This document shows positions 48,351 to 59,400 of a stretch of DNA of 64,000 bases, piece by piece. The position numbers and the translations under genes are program-made. The notes beneath the pieces were generated by a model that saw nothing but the letters and a program-made list of their open reading frames with translations, did no database searches and was not told the origin of the DNA. Every line of letters starts with the position of its first letter. The first letter of the stretch is position 1. Location: assembly GCA_947000775.1 (NCBI GenBank), contig CAMQGK010000144.1:9547501-9611500 (forward strand). The letters run 5' to 3'. The stretch comes from Pterois miles (taxonomy: Eukaryota > Chordata > Actinopteri > Perciformes > Scorpaenidae).

Positions 48351-48758
48351 TCGTGACAACGACTCTCTGGGCTGCGCTTGTAAATAAAACAAACATCTTG
48401 TTTCCCAAAGAGCCGGGTTGGTCTGTGGGTTTGTGCCTCTGTGTGTGGGCGCCATCTTGTGGACACCTATTCAACTTACACACAGGGACAAAAAGCACAG
48501 CGGACGGTGGAGGGAACCACAACACACAGTCATGCTTTAATACATTAAGTCGTGGCACGCTATTAAATTGTGTTCATATTTATTTTATCGTTACAAAGCA
48601 TTTCTGTGAGTAAAACACACACCCCTGTTTCCCAGCTAGCCGGTCAGTACCGTTGTTTGTGCCTCAGTGTGTGACCGCCATCGTGTGGACATCTATTTAA
48701 ATTACACGCGGGAATAAAAAGCACAGCGGACGGTAGAGGGGGCCATAACGCACAGTTT
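48351..48758. repeat. imperfect tandem duplication in the divergent promoter
   Basis: Two copies (about 48,351-48,531 and 48,588-48,758) share TTGTGCCTC, a GCCATCnTGTGGACA block and AAAAAGCACAGCGGACGGT, in the same order with small indels (offset about 226-237 bases). The block in copy 1, read on the minus strand, is CCACAAGATGGCGCC. This resembles the CTCF core with one mismatch and also includes a YY1-like CGCCATCTT. Copy 2 is less close. Confidence 0.8.
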
Positions 48759-49080
48759 GACTCCCACTTCTCTGCTTGTGTCTACGCGTTCCAGCCTGGT
48801 AAGTAAAACCCAGCCCGCTTTCTGCAGCTCCCCCTTAGCACGGACCAAAGTTATCCCGGAATAAGGACAGCACGCATGTGCCGTCAACCCGGATGTAGAT
48901 ATTTCTGTACGCGGTCCATTGCAGGGATGTACTGTATGTTCCCCATCTCGCCAAGTTATGACAAATTTACTCTTAATAATGACTTGTATGTCTTAGCGCC
49001 AGCTGAACAGAGCTTTGCCATTCCAAACCGGGATAAAAAAGCCGTGACATGTGTGGACCTACGTGTACGTCACGTCGAGT

Positions 49081-49129
49081 GACAGCTCCACAGCAGTCTG
49101 TTTCCGAAGAGCTGCACTTTTGATTTACG
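49081..49129 (+). other. accs: accs 5' UTR exon (3' end)
   Basis: A GTGAGA donor at 49,130 pairs with the TGTTGCAG acceptor at 49,268, which lies 22 bases before the start codon. The exon's 5' limit is not visible; 49,081 is arbitrary. Confidence 0.45.
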
Positions 49130-49290
49130 GTGAGAGGACACAAGTGAAGTAACATGCATATGTATAATTACATTATGTACATTAATGAACACATGTGCAC
49201 CGTTTCTCGGTGTTCAGAGACAGAGGCATGCTGCTAATGTTTGTACACATTATCATTCTGTGTTGCAGACTACGTCCCGTAACTTAGAGG

Positions 49291-49930
49291 ATGGACTTTA
49301 GGGGCAGGAGGCATGAGCGTGGCAGCAATTGGACGGACCCGGAGATAGTGGAGCTGCTCCAGCTGTGGTCCGATGAGTCAGTCCAGATTGAACTGGAGAG
49401 CTCATTGCGCAACCAGCGTGTGTTTGACCGCATAGCCCACATTCTGCGTGAAAAGGGCATCTACCGTACCGGTGACCAGTGCAGGGAGAAAATCAAAAAG
49501 ATGAAGCTGGAGTACCGCCGCATTAAGGACAACCACAAAATGAGGTCATGGAAGTTTTACGACGTGATGGACAGGGTGCTGGCGAACCGGCCGGCTATCA
49601 CCTACTCCTCCATGGGCGGAGCTGTCATAGCTCAACAGGTGTTCCAGAGCCCGGGTGGGCCTGAAGCATACCTGCAGGGAGTCCCAGCAGGCGCCTTTGG
49701 TCCTACTTCTTCTGGTGGGTTTCTGTTTGGTCAGCCTCCAAAAGCTGGAGACCCACTGGATATTAAATGTGAAGATGTTGAGGAGAGCATGCTGAATTCA
49801 GGTGTCGCTCCCCCCGAGATGTACTATGGATCTGGAGATGACCAGGAAACTGATGGGCAGTCTCTGCTGGAGCCAGAGGACTCTCTGGGTCGAGGAGAGG
49901 GCGCAGCAAATGCGAGAATCTCACCTTCAG
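49291..49930 (+). CDS. accs: accs exon 1: Myb/SANT-like (trihelix-type) DNA-binding domain
   Basis: This exon has 213 codons plus one base. From about residue 14 it shows the pattern of the Myb_DNA-bind_4 family: W-T-D-P-E-I at helix 1, LLQLW, RNQRVFDRIA, then RTGDQCREKIKKMK and WKFYDVMDRVL. An acidic tail follows. The donor (CAG/GTTGTA) is weak, and the ORF continues in frame past it to a stop at 50,005-50,007. The start is the first in-frame ATG after the acceptor TGTTGCAG at 49,268. Confidence 0.85.
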
Positions 49931-52900
49931 GTTGTAAATATTATTATATTATAATTATTAGGGTGAGTTCCTGTAAAGTGGGACACTGCCTAATGTGGGA
50001 CACCTAAGCTCCAATAGGTGTAGGTCTTCCTCAGACAAATAAAAGTCAATAAAGCTGCTGATATTTAATGTCTTTCTAATGTGACTAAATACTTCAACTA
50101 TTATAGTCTTTATTCATTATTCTTTATTTATTATTTATACTCTTATTGTTTGTTTGATGTTGTTAAATTCTCCATATAACATCCACACATACGCTTAGGT
50201 TTTGTAACAGCAATGCAAATTGTAAGTGGTAAAATTACTAAACATGGGATTGCACATTTAGCCTTCAGCTGTCCCTTCATTACGATGATTTTTAGTGCCC
50301 ACATTTGGGACATGATTGTCCCACATTAGAAAATCAAGATTTGTCTGAGAAAACGTGACATTATAGCACTGATATGTCTGCCACTTCTTATATGTATGTG
50401 ATATCGATATTTTCTTTTTTGGTTTGTATAGGACACATCCTCAGGATTTCAGAGTAGTACTGGGTGGGGATTTAATGTATCGGCTTGATATTACAATATA
50501 TTCAAGAAATCTTAAATGTAAAAAAAAAAAATCCCACATTAGGCTAATTCACCTTAATTAACATAATTAACATTATTATAAATGTTGACATTAACACAAG
50601 GTTAGACAGTGAGTCTATTTCTTTTTCACATCTTCAGGTTTTAGTGACTTGAACATTGGTGGTTCTACCACAGCTGCCACCCAGACTGGTCTTGTGCCAC
50701 AGGACGCAGCTGAGCAGCCCAGTAAGAAAGGCGCTCATCCTTCAACCTCTGTGGGACAGAGGAAGCGTCGCCTGGGTGGTAAAACGTCATGGGGCCACGG
50801 CGGTGCTCAGAGGAACCTGGATAAAGCCTTGGCCAGCTTCCTGAACTGGCAGCAGTCGGCAGAGGAGCGCCTCCTCTCTCTGGAGGAGGCGCGTCTGGAG
50901 AGAGAGTTGCAGGCCGAGGAGCGCAGGGAGCAGCGTGAGGAGAGGAGGGCGGAGCGGGAGCGCCAGCATGAGCTGCGCCTGTTCAGCATGCTCACAGGGG
51001 CGTTGGTCGCCGTCAGACAGTGCGCTCCAACCACTGCAGCACCCGCGACCGACTCCTCCTTCTCACCCCGTGCGCCCTCCGTCTCGTCATCCTTATCTCA
51101 GTCACGTTTAGACGCTCACCTTACCCAGGCTGCTTCCACTCAGGAGACAGTACAGTCAACTTCGTCTGCATCTGCAAAAGCCTGCAAAATGTCCTTCTTG
51201 ACGTCACTTAGTGGTGCAGGCCCTATCGGCCCCAGCGCGTACCTGTCCAACCGTGGTAACGGCATACGACAGACCCAAGGCATTCTCCAGGAGGGCTTTG
51301 CTCAGTATAAATTGGACAAACACCATGATACGGAGAACCCTGATGTGAGTCTGTCATGAATGTGAGGTGGCTAAAAAACAAAAATGACGCTGTAACGATT
51401 ATTTCTAACCTCTTTCTCTCACACCCTGCAGGGTATGATCAACCTGGGCACCAGTGAGAACAAACTATGCTACGATCTTCTTCATAAACGGGTAAGTGCA
51501 ATCACACTAATCTAAATTATTCTGCCTGTACACCTGAATTTCATTATCCTTTCTGCTACAGATGACCAAGCCCGACATGCTATTCATTAACCCATCCCTG
51601 CTGCAGTATTCAGACTGGACGGGGCACTCATTGTAAGAAACTGAAGTTGACCTTTTTATTTTCAGTTAAATATGTGACTTATTACATTTTAACAAGACAT
51701 CGCAAAGAAAAAAAAACTTAATATAACCTTTCCATTTTGATCTCTTCCAGCCTGAGAGAGGAGGTTGCAAAGTTCCTGACTCACTACTGCTGTTCTCCAA
51801 ACCCACTGAAAGCTGACAACGTGAGTTTGTGTAACACAATATCAACACTCTGTGTAAGACAACTGCTACAGTCAATTGAATATACAGTACTTTATACGGC
51901 GGCAATAACAATACATTCTACTTTGTAATATGTTAAAACCTGAGTGAGTTTGTGGGAAGCATATAAATAGCAGGAGTTCACACACTATGTGCAGTCAACA
52001 CAGTTCTGAGGTTGATAAATTCTGCAAGACAACAGTGTTTACTTCTTATCCACAGTATGTCAGAGGGAAATACTGTCCACCATATACTGTATATTATAAC
52101 TGTAGATAGTGGGCACTTTGCCTAATAAGATTGTACTGATTATACTGTAAGATAAGATAAGGTAAGATAAAATATTCCTTTATTAGTCCCACAGTGGAGA
52201 AATTCACAAAAAGATAAAAGGTAAAACAGGGCTGCTTCACTATGGCACAAATCCTAGTCATGATTTTTTAGGTCAGTATTGAGGTCACAAGGCTAGATCT
52301 ATGTCAAACTTTATACCCTGAACTTTGTACTTTAGTAAATAATTTAATCAAACGAGAGTGCCATTGTGAAATTTAATCCGGCACAATAATGTTTATCTTT
52401 TCATAATCATTGACAGCCAAAATCTTAACTGAATTTCGGTTAATTGCACAGCCCTGCTCCAAGAGTTTAAACTACTGAACACTGTCACATCTACATAGAG
52501 CACTACAATTCTACTCATAAGCATACATTAATTATTCAACATTAATCATTTAAAATTGTAAAAGGAACTATTCTTCCTCACAGCAAGAGGGTCAAGGTTC
52601 GAATCCGGCTTGGTGCCCCTCTGTGTGGCGTTTGCATGTTTTCCCCGTGTAAGAGTGGGTTTTCTCCAGGTTCTCCGGCTTCCTCCCACAGTCCAAAGAC
52701 ATGCAGTTTAGGTTAATTGTTGACTCTAAATTGCCCGTAGGTGTGAATGTGAGTGTGGATGGTGTCTGTCTCTATGTTGTCTGTCTCTATGTGCCCTGTG
52801 ATGGACTGGTGTATTTCGCCTTCGACCCCTAACGTGATAGGCGGTTGAAGATAGATGGATGAATTATTCTTCGGAATGGCTTAGTTGCACTTCCGACTCT

Positions 52901-55900
52901 AAATTATATGTGACTTCTAATCATGAATTGCTTTTGCACAAGTAAATATTAACTGCAGGATAGTATCATACACTATCAGGGGGGTAAGTGGCACTCAGTC
53001 AGTCATTTTGAAGGAGAGAGACAGATTTCCTCATGTGCTTAGTCTGTTTTCATTTTACACAATATGCAAATATATATGCAAATTAACTGTAACTTTACTA
53101 CAATAATAATATATTGGGCTTTGAAGCTTTGATGAGAAATATTCAAAGGTCTTCGAGGCGCTGCAGGTTGACATGTTCTTCTGGCCATCTGTTTCCATCT
53201 CCCCAGTGCTGCTGCCACACTGCTGTACACACCCACACCTCTACACACAACAATGATATCCATCTGAAAATGACCAATAATAACTAATGTTGGATATGAA
53301 TAATGCTGTGGGATTATTCCTTAATTCATGAGCTATTTTGTAATTTCTAAATTATTATTATTATTTACTTACCACTTACATAAAAAGGCATTTGAATACT
53401 GATTTGGATGGTTGATTACCATGGAAACGGTCGAAGCTTCGAAATACTCGGGTCAGCCCTACAGTAATTACATTAATAAAGTTTTGAGAAGAAATAAGTT
53501 AACATTTTGCTCTGATGGTTGTTTCTTACAGTAGTTTATTCTGTAGTCCTTGAATGTTAAATATGTTGGTCGGTCAGGGTGAAGTAGTAGGGGAGAAGAA
53601 ATGGACTGGAGCACACTGATTGACTCGCAGTCTTTACTTCGAATATTGTTTGACACTGCTGTGTTATGGATATTTCCATTGAGATTTAAAGTCTCTTTTT
53701 TGAGGGAGTCCTAGTCAAGACTGCAGCATAACAGTTTAAACTACTGTAAGAAAGTTCAACTAAAAAGAAACTAGTAACAGACAGGAAACTGCACCAGCCA
53801 ATGAAGTAGCAGCGCTGTCATAAAGCTGCATGCGTTGACATTAAGGCAGACATACTGTATGTAATCAACCTAGAACAGGCTGGAAGGAGTACATCATATG
53901 TACACAAACTAGTCTGGATTTCTGTGACTTGTGTAAAGAAGATTTCCTTCCTGTAACTTATGCAGACAGATTATGTAAATTATGTAATTAATGATGTTAT
54001 ATACTAATGCTGCTGCTGAAAATACTCTGGATTACAGCCATTCAGTCTCAAAAAAGAAGGCAGTGGATTCAATTAATTTACCTGATTAACTCCATAATGA
54101 TTACAAAGGTACTAAATGCTGCAGCTGAACTAACATAGTGTCTTTTGTTGTGGGTAACCAACTTAATTTGCAGATGTAATGAATGGCCGTTTTTAGCAGG
54201 TGGATGAATTTGTAGCATATTTATCAGGCCTCCTTCTGTGCCTTTAATTGGGTCGTTCATAACACGCTGTATATGTGTGTTTGTTCAGGTTGTGGTGATG
54301 AATGGCTGCGGCTCCCTCTTCTCATGTATCGCTGCGGTCATTTGTGACCCTAAAGGTACGTTCACAATGCACTGACACATGCAAACAATACACACTGTAT
54401 GAATACAAATATGTGTACAATAATAACAGGAGTTAGATTGGTTTTTTTTGGCATAATCAAATAATGTGCCAATAAAATGGCATAATTTGTGGCATAATCA
54501 TGTAAACATTTTTAGTTTTTTATTCATTTACCTACTTGGGTTGCTGCATAAACTCTGTATTCTTTAGTGCCACTGTAAGCAAGGCCTCGTTTTAAGCAAT
54601 GTATGTAACATAATTTTGCTCAATAAGCACTTTGGACTTGGATCACGTTAATGGAGCACCATTCATTTGTGCAATGTGTCTGGCAAATTTAGATTAGCCA
54701 CTTTTACTAATTGGTGAATTTGCTTCTAAATTAGTAATGAAAACAACCAGTCATAACCTAAATGGTGGTTTCTATGGGTCACGTTGTGTCTGTTTGTATT
54801 TCACGTGATCGTTGTGTTTTTCATGTTGTAGATGCCATTCTCATTCCTACTCCTTTCTACGGCGTTATTACTGAGGATCTACATTTGTACAGTGATGTAA
54901 AACTCTTCCATGTTCATCTTGACTGTGAGGTAGGAATGCAGAGCCTGATTTTACTGGCAGTGTGCTTATGTTTAAAATGTTTGTTCTATATGTGACTGTT
55001 GTACCTTACCGATCATATACATTCAATATAACTCATAGTTAAAGGCAGGTGATCCTGACCAACTTAACTGTTCAGAGGCTGTAGCAGGTTCAGTTTTAGA
55101 GAAGGTATTGATATCATATGAGACTAGAAAACATAAGGAATCCATTCGTACCAACCATGTTTTTTGATTTAAATAATGCTAATGCTAAAATAAGTTGGGA
55201 TAAATTTTGCAGAGGAAATTGCAATTTCAAAGGGGTCCTTTGACCTTCAACCTCAAGATATGTAATGAAAATGGTTTCTATGGGTACCCATGAGTCTCCC
55301 CTTTACAGACATGCCCACTTTATGATAATGACAAGCAGTTTTAGGCAAAAACCACACAGTTTTTTCAATGCAGTATAAATGTGTTTTTTTTGCCTTTTCA
55401 TAAATGGTGTATTTGAATATTTGTGCATACTGGGGTCCCCAAACAGTCTTGGAATTACATTAACTGGGTATCACTGTAAAGCTGAGACTCTTGTGGAGCC
55501 AATGAGCCCAATTGTATTATATTTACTGTATGTGTGATGATGTTAATTGTATTCAGACCATTTTTTAAAACTTAACTTCCCTGTAAAAAATGACCTATGG
55601 TGACCTGTAGGATAAGCATAGCCATGAGACTTAACAGCCACAAACAACAGACCTAGAGCATTCACAGGATGGATGGCTTTCCTAGGTAGACTGACAATAA
55701 AAGGGTTTCTGAGCAGTTTCCATCACAGATGTGCTAGTCATCTGATCACTGAAAAATGCAATTCTTGCAGAAATCTCCAAATGTCAAAAGTTTTGTCTTA
55801 ATGTGGTATTTTGGAGGGATTATTGATAATTTTTATCAGCTGTTGAGTTGTAAAAAATAGTTAAATTTAGTACCAAATATGTGTTACAAATGGTATCGAC

Positions 55901-56354
55901 CCAAAAATTGTTGCAACAACATATATATATAATACTGCATGGGAATGGCCATCATGTACTTCGATCATAATGTCCTAAACCCTTGTACGCTTTTACAGTT
56001 TTAATTAATTAATTGAATAATGACTAGAACAGCTTGACACAGTGCTGAGCTGCCTCTCAAATAAATCTTCAGGTTCTCAGCTTTCAGATGACATGTTGAC
56101 CAGCTATCTGCTGTAGCGTTATTGCATTGAGCAGATTAACAATTAATCATTAATTAATATAAAAATTAATATTCACAATTAATAATCCCAAATTATTATA
56201 AGACTGTGAAGGAAAGTGGTAACAGTCAACTTCAGATATTACCCACAGTTAACTTCAATATCAGGATTTACCCGGGCGCCACCCAGTTTTATAAAAACAG
56301 GGAAAAATAATCAAATTTGATATTAATCAATTGAGTCACATAATCTCAGGGTTG

Positions 56355-56434
<80 letters not shown>

Positions 56435-59400
56435 ATGTATATGTATATGTATATATGTATGTATATGTATATGTATATATATATATACACACACCCTGCG
56501 ATTGACTGGCGACCTGTTCAGGGTGTACCTCGCCTTCGCCCAATGCCAGCTTGCATCGGCTCCAGCCCCCCCTACGACCCCTAAAGGGATAAGCAGTTGA
56601 AGATGGATGGATGGATATATATACACAAACAAAATCAAGTAACCAAGTTCTTTATAAAATGAAGTGTTTATTTGATTAACTGTGTGATTACACTTCTAAC
56701 AGAATATAATTGAATAAATGATAAAACAATAATAAAACTGAATAAAGAATAATTGAGGGAAAACAGCAAATACAAATGATGAACATGGATAGAAACAAGT
56801 TAAAGATGATCAGGTCAATTCAGTGACTGATATCTCTCTGATTGGATTTAATACTTGTCTATCAACTAAGTTTAGTTTTGGTATTAATATACCATTCAAA
56901 CAACAAAGAGTTTAAGAAGCACCAGGAAAGATTGAGAATCACTTTCATGTTATAAATTTAGACATGGTCTAATTCAGGTTTAGAATTTGTGGATGATTCC
57001 CTAATTCTTCCTGTGTCTAATATTAATTGTAAAGTTTGTAACTTAGTTATTAGTTGACTATGAATTGACTATGAATTGGTTCATTAGTTTAGTCATCAAA
57101 CTCTTTTCTGAAAATACATCTATACATCACCCTCTCTGAGTAGATGGTAGATGGGAGGTTGTGCTGTCTGGAGCAGAGTGGCGGCAGCTTCTGTCTGGAA
57201 CACGGTAATATGGATCTTTTGGATCCAACGATGCAAACCCGATGGAGTCATTTCTCTCCCTCAGTGGCTCTCTTTGGTGTCCTCGGGCGCCCTCATTTTT
57301 GGATGGCTGGCATGTCACCTCGATGAATTTTTCCATCTCTGTCTCTCTCTGTCTGGCAAGGCATCTTTGTGCCATTTCTTCAGACCCCCCCCTCCTCGGA
57401 GGTGGAGGGGTCACTAAGTTTAAAAGACTCTTGACCTAAAGTCTTTCTTTAAGTCACTCTTCACAATGGCTGGGATTCACCAGCACGTAGATACAGAGCT
57501 GCTTTCAGGCTTCAGCAGCTGGCTGTTTCAGCCGTCAGGTCAGAGCAGCAACAACAAACAGCAACAAAGTAGTAGGGCTCAGATGAGCAGAGAGACAGCA
57601 TTCAGTTCTTTAGCCGGATTTGATCAAGTCCAAAGGTTCAGAGCCTCCTTTCAGGTAGGCTGGGTGCCGGTATCAGCCAGGTGTGAGGTGTCGGACCTGA
57701 GTCTTCCCCTGACTTCCCCTCTTTCCCTGTATTTTCATTATCACATTTCATATTCTTCATCATTTCGTCATTATTCACTATGCTGCCCATAACCCCCCCA
57801 GTCCGCCCCTAAAAAATACAAAAACGTGTCTATTGTGGGTCTCAGACGGTTAAGTGCATCATGTGGTATATTGTCTGTTGTCCAATTTCAATATCTTGTT
57901 TTTTTTTTTTTTTTAGGCCGACGGCAAAGACAGCCGACCCTTCCATCTTACTGTAGGCAAACTAGAAGAAGGTCTGAAAAGGGCTAAACAAGAGGTAATA
58001 CATGAATGCATTTATTCTTAAAGCACTTGCCCTTCATGAATATTTAAAGAAAGACCAAACCACTCCAAAAATGCTTGAATAAAGTTCTTAGTGTAGATAA
58101 ATGCCTTGGATTAATTTTTTTTTCTCAGTGATTTGTTGTTCAGTTTTACTTCTAAATACTGTGAAGACATTTGTATTTATTTAGAAACCGGCTGTCTCTT
58201 TTAGGGTTTGACTGTCCGAGCTGTTATACTGATGAACCCCCACAACCCTCTGGCTGAGATCTACACCCCAGAGGAGATGATTGCCTTCTTGGAGTTTGCC
58301 AAAAGGTATGTTTGCCCCACCGTTATCCCATGCTGTGGCCTAGCACTGTAATCCTCCCAGCAGTCCTGTGGCTCCTTTAAGCACATCATTGCCAAAGCAC
58401 TGCATACAGTTCCTAGTGTGAACTCTTTTATTTTACAGCCCGAGAGAGCTCTGTCCTGTGCGTGGAATATCAAGTGCTCTTGATGGAGTTTTATCGCCTC
58501 TCTTAACCATCAGCATATTGTCAAGCGCAGCCATGTGCCAAGGAGTCTCCTGCATCATGTTTTCTAAATGATCTCGCTAGAGTCATTCCCTCCATAGATG
58601 CTTGCGGGCACTGAGCTGTTGTAACCATTAAACCACAGTGCTTTTACACTGATGTTTAAGAGGCCATTTTACATTTATCTTGCATTTTCTTTGTCATAAA
58701 CAATCATTAACAATATGAAACCGAGGTTTATTCACACTGCACTATATGTATTTATATTATCATTCTCTTCCTGCTTCAGAAATGAGCTCCATGCTATCGT
58801 AGATGAAGCGTACATGCTGACGGTGTTTGACGAATCTGTCGCCTTTCACAGTGTCCTCAGTATAGACAGGTACTGTATGAACCTAACCTCTGCATGATGA
58901 CTCTATTAGAACCTTAATCATAACGACTATGGCTGCAGACAGCCTCTTCACTGCCAACGGTGTGCTCTTATTTCAGTTTGCCCGACCCACAGAGGACGCA
59001 TGTGATGTGGGGGATGAGCAAGGTACGTACTGTGCTGCTGCACTGTGTGAGAGTGAGATTTTTATATCCCTGATGCTCACACAGTAGAGTAAAATCTCAG
59101 CTTTTCTTCAGTAGGTGTTTGCTCCCACCTTTCTTTTTCATTTAGCACCTCTTGTCCTCTTGTTTCTAGGACTTTGCAATGGCAGGAATCAGACTAGGCA
59201 CTTTGTACACTGAGAACAGAGACCTTGTGGAGGCTTTGAGCCAGCTGGGCTCGTTTCATGGTGTCTCTGGAACCACCCAGCACCAGGTAGCACAACTACT
59301 TCAAGACAGAGGTATGGATCCAAGCTTCACATGTGCTTTTGCAAAAAACGATGTATTGAGAAAATAATCCTCACATCAACTCTCTTTTGGCAAAGACTAG

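Larger units (their letters stand above)
47901..49130. promoter_or_regulatory. divergent furin/accs promoter region
   Basis: The 5' ends of two divergent genes face each other here. A furin UTR donor lies at 47,728 on the minus strand. A likely accs UTR exon ends at 49,129 on the plus strand (AG-rich exon, donor GTGAGA). The interval has raised CpG content, no obvious TATA box at a defined start, and an imperfect tandem duplication. Actual start sites are unknown. Confidence 0.45.
51821..54288 (+). other. accs intron 5
   Basis: This intron holds a short TTTATTAGTCCCACA-type teleost repeat segment (about 52,165-52,220), a possible AGGGCTGC...GCACAGCCCT element (about 52,230-52,456), a LINE/SINE tail (52,575-52,860) and an inverted copy of the AGGGCTG-type repeat (53,040-53,454). 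The last 800 bases show nothing I recognise. Confidence 0.6.
54930..57916 (+). other. accs intron 7
   Basis: This intron contains part of a GGGCTGTCAA-family element (55,101-55,360), a TA microsatellite (56,356-56,494) and a LINE/SINE tail ending in GGATGGATGG (56,495-56,612). The stretch 56,640-57,900 has short open frames but no protein I recognise, and ends in a T-rich acceptor. Confidence 0.65.

Noticed and set aside
56331..56638. Tyr-Ile repeat open frames
   Set aside because: They come from the TA microsatellite and the adjoining retroposon tail.
57127..57792. Open frames in accs intron 7 (for example from 57,466, MAGIHQHVDTELL) as an extra exon or gene
   Set aside because: The frames are short, lack convincing splice borders and match no family I know; exons 7 and 8 join in phase without them.
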